Source of the DNA: Modestobacter sp.
GTDB lineage: Bacteria > Actinomycetota > Actinomycetes > Mycobacteriales > Geodermatophilaceae
DNA length: 5,015 nucleotides
Direction of reading: 5' to 3'
NCBI GenBank assembly: GCA_025965775.1
Contig: JAOPWG010000007.1
Location: 1 to 5,015, forward strand
Positions 1-5,015 of the stretch are shown here, one piece after another. The notes beneath the pieces were generated by a model. That model was not told the origin of the DNA, made no database searches, and saw only the letters and a program-made list of their open reading frames with translations. The position numbers and the translations under genes are program-made. The stretch's first letter is position 1, and every line of letters starts with the position of its first letter.

Positions 1-2672
<2,672 letters not shown>

Positions 2673-2687
2673 CGGCGCCTCTTGCGC

Positions 2688-2702
2688 GGCGGTGCGTCCG
2701 CC
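2688..2702 (+). other. Weak GC stem-loop in the uvrA-hydrolase gap
   Basis: GGCGG (2688-2692) and CCGCC (2698-2702) can pair as a 5-bp stem around a 5-base loop, 15 bases after the uvrA stop codon. The stem does not extend further and no T-run follows, so it is not a convincing intrinsic terminator. In DNA this GC-rich such a stem arises easily by chance. The rest of the 72-base gap shows no TAnnnT -10 element that I can see, which suggests the hydrolase is read through from uvrA. Confidence 0.2.
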
Positions 2703-2732
2703 CGGTAGGCCGAAGTGGCACACCTCAGGGAC

Positions 2733-2738
2733 GAGAGG
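2733..2738 (+). promoter_or_regulatory. Shine-Dalgarno sequence of the hydrolase gene
   Basis: GAGAGG lies 6 bases before the ATG at 2745, a normal position for pairing with the 3' end of 16S rRNA. It decides the start: an in-frame GTG at 2715 would add ten residues but has no comparable purine-rich site at the right distance, and the family fold begins only after the ATG. Confidence 0.65.
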
Positions 2739-2744
2739 CCCGAC

Positions 2745-3665
2745 ATGACGACCACGTCCGGAGAACTGCACGTCTTCCAGAGCGTGGACGGCGTGCGAGT
2801 CACCTACCGTCGCTGGCTGCCGGACGGCGAGGTGCGGGCCACGATCCAGCTGGTGCACGGCGCCTCCGAGCACTCCGGCCGATACGGCCGGCTCGCCGGC
2901 GCCCTCACCGCGCGGGGGCTGGCGGTCCATGCGATGGATCTGCGAGGGCACGGCCGCACCGCCGAGGGAACCGGCACCGGCCGGTTCGGCGACCCCGGTT
3001 TCGATGGAGTGCTCCACGACGTCCAGGCGTTGCAGCTGATCGCCGCCGAGCAGCACCCGGGCGTGCCGCGGGTGCTGCTCGGGCACTCGATGGGCTCGAT
3101 CATCGCCCTGGCCGCCGCGGAGCGGGACGGCGCCGAGCTGGCCGGTCTGGTCCTGTCCGGGCCGCTGGGCGTCAACCCGGCCCTCGCCGACACGGTCTCC
3201 CAGCTGGAGGCGGCGGTCGCCGCCGGTCTGGCCGACCAGCCGCTGGACGCCCTAGGGGCGTTCAACCAGTCCTTCGAGCCCGCCCGCACCGCCTACGACT
3301 GGCTGTCCCGGGACGCCGCGGAGGTCGACGCCTACATCGCCGACCCGCTCGCCGGGGACGAGATGCCGCTGACCTACGGGTACGCCGCCGAGGTCTTCGG
3401 CGTCTCCGTCCGGGCGTCCAGCCCCGAGGGTGTCGCCGCGCTCCCGGACGGCCTGCCGGTGCTGCTGCTCTCCGGCTCCCGCGACCCGGTCGGCGGCGAG
3501 CAGGCCGGCCAGGTCACCGCGCTGGCCGGCCTGCTGCGGGACCGTGGGCTCCCGGTCGAGCAGCACGTCTATCCGGACGCCCGGCACGAGGTCTTCAACG
3601 AGACCAACCGGGACGAGATCGTCGCCGATCTGGTCGGCTGGATGGAGCAACGGCTGCCGGGATGA
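2745..3665 (+). CDS. Alpha/beta hydrolase, monoacylglycerol lipase / lysophospholipase type
   Basis: A complete 306-residue serine hydrolase of the Hydrolase_4 / serine aminopeptidase S33 group (COG2267, PldB-like). Relatives cleave monoacylglycerols or lysophospholipids to release fatty acids. Seen in the sequence: the HG oxyanion-hole motif followed by the family-typical HSGRY (His38-Gly39, residues 43-47); strand-turn MDLRGHG (64-70); nucleophile elbow GHSMG with Ser115 (nt 3087-3089); catalytic Asp247 in SGSRD; catalytic His281 in DARHE. The triad is therefore complete. Residues about 141-230 form the variable cap that sets substrate choice and contain YDWLSRD and DAYIADP, motifs I associate with this family. 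No signal peptide or membrane segment is apparent, so it is probably cytosolic. Start ATG is supported by GAGAGG 6 bases upstream. It sits 72 bases after uvrA with no evident promoter between, so co-transcription is likely; a role in DNA repair is not implied. The exact substrate cannot be told; esterase or peptidase activity within the same fold remains possible. Confidence 0.9.
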   Translation: MTTTSGELHVFQSVDGVRVTYRRWLPDGEVRATIQLVHGASEHSGRYGRLAGALTARGLAVHAMDLRGHGRTAEGTGTGRFGDPGFDGVLHDVQALQLIAAEQHPGVPRVLLGHSMGSIIALAAAERDGAELAGLVLSGPLGVNPALADTVSQLEAAVAAGLADQPLDALGAFNQSFEPARTAYDWLSRDAAEVDAYIADPLAGDEMPLTYGYAAEVFGVSVRASSPEGVAALPDGLPVLLLSGSRDPVGGEQAGQVTALAGLLRDRGLPVEQHVYPDARHEVFNETNRDEIVADLVGWMEQRLPG

Positions 3666-3721
3666 GCACCGGGGACGGGACCGCGCTTTCCGGCCACAGT
3701 GCCCCGATGCCCGCCCGGTGC
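3666..3721 (+). terminator. Inverted repeat directly after the hydrolase stop, possible terminator
   Basis: GCACCGGG (3666-3673) and CCCGGTGC (3714-3721) are perfect 8-bp reverse complements. The left arm starts at the base after the TGA stop. After a 2-base bulge (3674-3675), CGGG (3676-3679) can pair with CCCG (3710-3713), extending the stem to 12 bp around a loop of about 30 bases. There is no T-run, so it is not a classical intrinsic terminator, though U-less hairpins have been proposed as terminators in actinobacteria. Its place between a stop codon and the next promoter fits an end-of-transcript role, but the long loop weakens the case. Confidence 0.35.
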
Positions 3722-3731
3722 GGCCGTCGGA

Positions 3732-3754
3732 CTGTCGGCGGCCCGACCTAGTCT
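3732..3754 (+). promoter_or_regulatory. Predicted PafBC-type (RecA-NDp) damage-inducible promoter of uvrC
   Basis: CTGTCGGCG (3732-3740), eight bases, then TAGTCT (3749-3754). This matches the mycobacterial RecA-independent damage promoter consensus TTGTCRGTG-N8-TAnnnT at 7 of 9 positions of the upstream element (all of the TGTCRG core), with the exact 8-base spacing and a full TAnnnT. If the last T of the -10 is position -7, transcription starts at 3761, the A of the uvrC ATG. The region 17 bases above the -10 (3726-3731) is a poor -35 match, as expected for promoters that use the activator-dependent -26 element instead. The match is read by eye against a consensus recalled from memory; activity and the presence of PafBC in this organism are inferred. 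Confidence 0.65.
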
Positions 3755-3760
3755 GGGGAC

Positions 3761-5015
3761 ATGCCCGACCCGTCCACGTACCGCCCAGCGGTCGGCAGCA
3801 TCCCCGAGGACCCAGGCGTCTACAAGTTCCGCGACCCAGCCGGCCGGGTCATCTATGTGGGCAAGGCCAAGAGCCTGCGCCAGCGGCTGAACAGCTACTT
3901 CGCCGACGTCTACGGGCTCCACCCGCGTACCCGCCAGATGGTCACCACCGCGGCCAGCGTCGAATGGACCGTCGTCGGCACCGAGGTCGAGGCGCTCCAG
4001 CTCGAGTACAACTGGATCAAGGAGTTCGACCCGCGGTTCAACGTCCGCTACCGGGACGACAAGAGCTACCCGAGCCTGGCCGTGACGCTGAACGAGCAGT
4101 TCCCCCGCCTGCAGGTGATGCGCGGCCCCAAGCGCAAGGGGGTCCGTTACTTCGGCCCGTACGCCCACGCCTGGGCGATCCGGGAGACCCTCGACACCCT
4201 CACGAGGGTCTTTCCGGCGCGCACCTGCTCGGCCGGCGTCTTCAAGCGGGCGGGGCAGATCGGCCGCCCCTGCCTGCTCGGATACATCGGCAAGTGCGCG
4301 GCGCCCTGTGTCGGGCGGGTCAGCGCCGAGGAGCACCGGCAGATCGTCGATGACTTCTGCGACTTCATGGGCGGCCGGACCGAGCAGATGATCCGTCGCC
4401 TGGAACACCAGATGGCCGAGGCGGCGGCCGATCTGGAGTACGAGAAGGCCGCCCGCTTGCGCGATGACCTCGGTGCGCTCCGTCGCGCCCTGGAGAAGCA
4501 GGCGGTCGTCCTGGGCGACGGCACCGACGCCGACGTCGTCGCCTTCGCCCAGGACGACCTGGAGGCCGCCGTCCAGGTCTTCCACGTCCGCGGCGGCCGG
4601 GTCCGCGGCCAGCGCGGCTGGGTGGTTGAGAAGGTGGAGGATTCCACCACCCCGGACCTCGTGGAACACCTCCTGCAGCAGGTTTACGGAGATGAGGGGC
4701 ACGGCCACGGAAGGCTGCCCCGTGAAGTCCTGGTGCCGGTCGCGCCCAGCAACGCTGAGGAACTGACCGAGTGGCTGGGCGGCATGCGGGGGGCCAAGGT
4801 TGATATCCGGGTACCGCAGCGCGGGGACAAAGCCGCCCTCATGTCGACTGTGCGCGAGAACGCCGAGCACGCGTTGAAGCTGCATAAGACCCGCCGGGCC
4901 GGGGACATTACCGTGCGGTCGCAGGCACTTCAGGAACTGCAGGAGGCGCTGGACCTTCCGGTGCCCCTGCTGCGCATTGAGTGCTTCGATGTCTCCCACG
5001 TCCAGGGCACCAACG
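3761..5015 (+). CDS. uvrC: UvrABC excinuclease subunit C, 3'-truncated by window edge
   Basis: UvrC makes both incisions around a lesion held by UvrB. I translated the frame by hand: 418 codons, no stop or frameshift, running off the right edge. Domains: N-terminal GIY-YIG nuclease (about 15-100) for the 3' cut, with GVY Tyr21, IYVG Tyr32, Arg42 (same number as the essential E. coli Arg42), Glu82 in LQLE, and Asn94; then RDDKSYP (98-104). Cysteines 156, 171, 179 and 183 (C-x14-C-x7-C-x3-C) match the four that hold a 4Fe-4S cluster in UvrC. A UVR motif at about 212-247 (LEYEKAARLRDD core) binds UvrB. The RNase H-like 5'-nuclease domain has just begun: ECFDVSH carries Asp410, equivalent to E. 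coli Asp399. The remaining catalytic residues and the C-terminal helix-hairpin-helix lie outside; about 200 or more residues are missing. The start is fixed: an in-frame TAG at 3749 leaves no start codon between it and ATG 3761. No usable Shine-Dalgarno exists (GGGG is only 2 bases away), which fits leaderless translation. Third-position GC falls from about 94% to about 82% after nt 4619. Confidence 0.97.
   Translation, partial: MPDPSTYRPAVGSIPEDPGVYKFRDPAGRVIYVGKAKSLRQRLNSYFADVYGLHPRTRQMVTTAASVEWTVVGTEVEALQLEYNWIKEFDPRFNVRYRDDKSYPSLAVTLNEQFPRLQVMRGPKRKGVRYFGPYAHAWAIRETLDTLTRVFPARTCSAGVFKRAGQIGRPCLLGYIGKCAAPCVGRVSAEEHRQIVDDFCDFMGGRTEQMIRRLEHQMAEAAADLEYEKAARLRDDLGALRRALEKQAVVLGDGTDADVVAFAQDDLEAAVQVFHVRGGRVRGQRGWVVEKVEDSTTPDLVEHLLQQVYGDEGHGHGRLPREVLVPVAPSNAEELTEWLGGMRGAKVDIRVPQRGDKAALMSTVRENAEHALKLHKTRRAGDITVRSQALQELQEALDLPVPLLRIECFDVSHVQGTN

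Noticed and set aside
2715..2717. GTG as start of the hydrolase
   Set aside because: It lacks a well-placed ribosome site, while ATG 2745 has GAGAGG 6 bases ahead; the extra ten residues do not belong to the family fold.
3726..3738. Direct repeat GTCGG-ACT-GTCGG as an activator site pair
   Set aside because: Only five bases per copy in GC-rich DNA; only the second copy fits the promoter consensus.
3734..3747. GTCGG-CGGC-CCGAC small hairpin or operator
   Set aside because: A 5-bp GC stem is likely by chance here, and the left arm is better explained as the TGTCGG core of the -26 promoter element.
2673..3760. LexA/SOS box in either intergenic gap
   Set aside because: I looked for GAAC-N4-GTTC-like palindromes in both gaps and found none. 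The uvrA promoter, where one might sit, is outside the window.
3430..4353. Plus-strand open frame of 307 codons spanning the hydrolase end and uvrC start
   Set aside because: It is out of frame with two well-supported genes, is rich in Arg/Pro/Ala as shifted GC-rich frames are, and crosses a stop codon and a promoter region.
3569..4999. Long minus-strand open frame of 476 codons opposite uvrC
   Set aside because: It lies antisense to a clearly real uvrC. Stop codons are rare on the opposite strand of DNA with about 94% GC3, and its protein shows no recognisable domain.

Overview
The window comes from a very GC-rich bacterium, almost certainly an actinobacterium. By hand count, about 93-94% of third codon positions are G or C in the hydrolase gene and in most of uvrC. 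The UvrA and UvrC sequences have an actinobacterial look, and the promoter ahead of uvrC has an actinobacterial layout. I cannot name the genus from sequence alone; the style would fit Geodermatophilaceae-like or related lineages, but that is an impression.

Layout: three genes, all on the plus strand, fill the window. (1) The 3' nine-tenths of uvrA (1-2672) encodes the damage-recognition ATPase of nucleotide excision repair; its start and first Walker A lie off the left edge. (2) After a 72-base gap comes a complete 306-residue alpha/beta hydrolase of the monoacylglycerol lipase / lysophospholipase type (2745-3665). (3) After a 95-base gap comes the 5' two-thirds of uvrC (3761 to the right edge), which encodes the dual-incision nuclease of the same pathway. 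The frame is open and intact to the last base, so the gene is only cut by the window.

How they work together: UvrA (with UvrB, not in the window) finds and verifies bulky DNA lesions, and UvrC cuts the damaged strand on both sides. The hydrolase has no known role in repair and is probably a passenger co-transcribed with uvrA.

The most interesting stretch is the short gap before uvrC. It holds an 8-bp inverted repeat starting right after the hydrolase stop codon, and then CTGTCGGCG-N8-TAGTCT. This closely resembles the mycobacterial RecA-independent DNA-damage promoter (RecA-NDp, used by the PafBC activator; consensus TTGTCRGTG-N8-TAnnnT, quoted from memory). The -10 is placed so that transcription would begin at the A of the uvrC ATG, which predicts a leaderless, damage-inducible uvrC mRNA. 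No radically new system is visible; the rest is ordinary DNA-repair gene neighbourhood.
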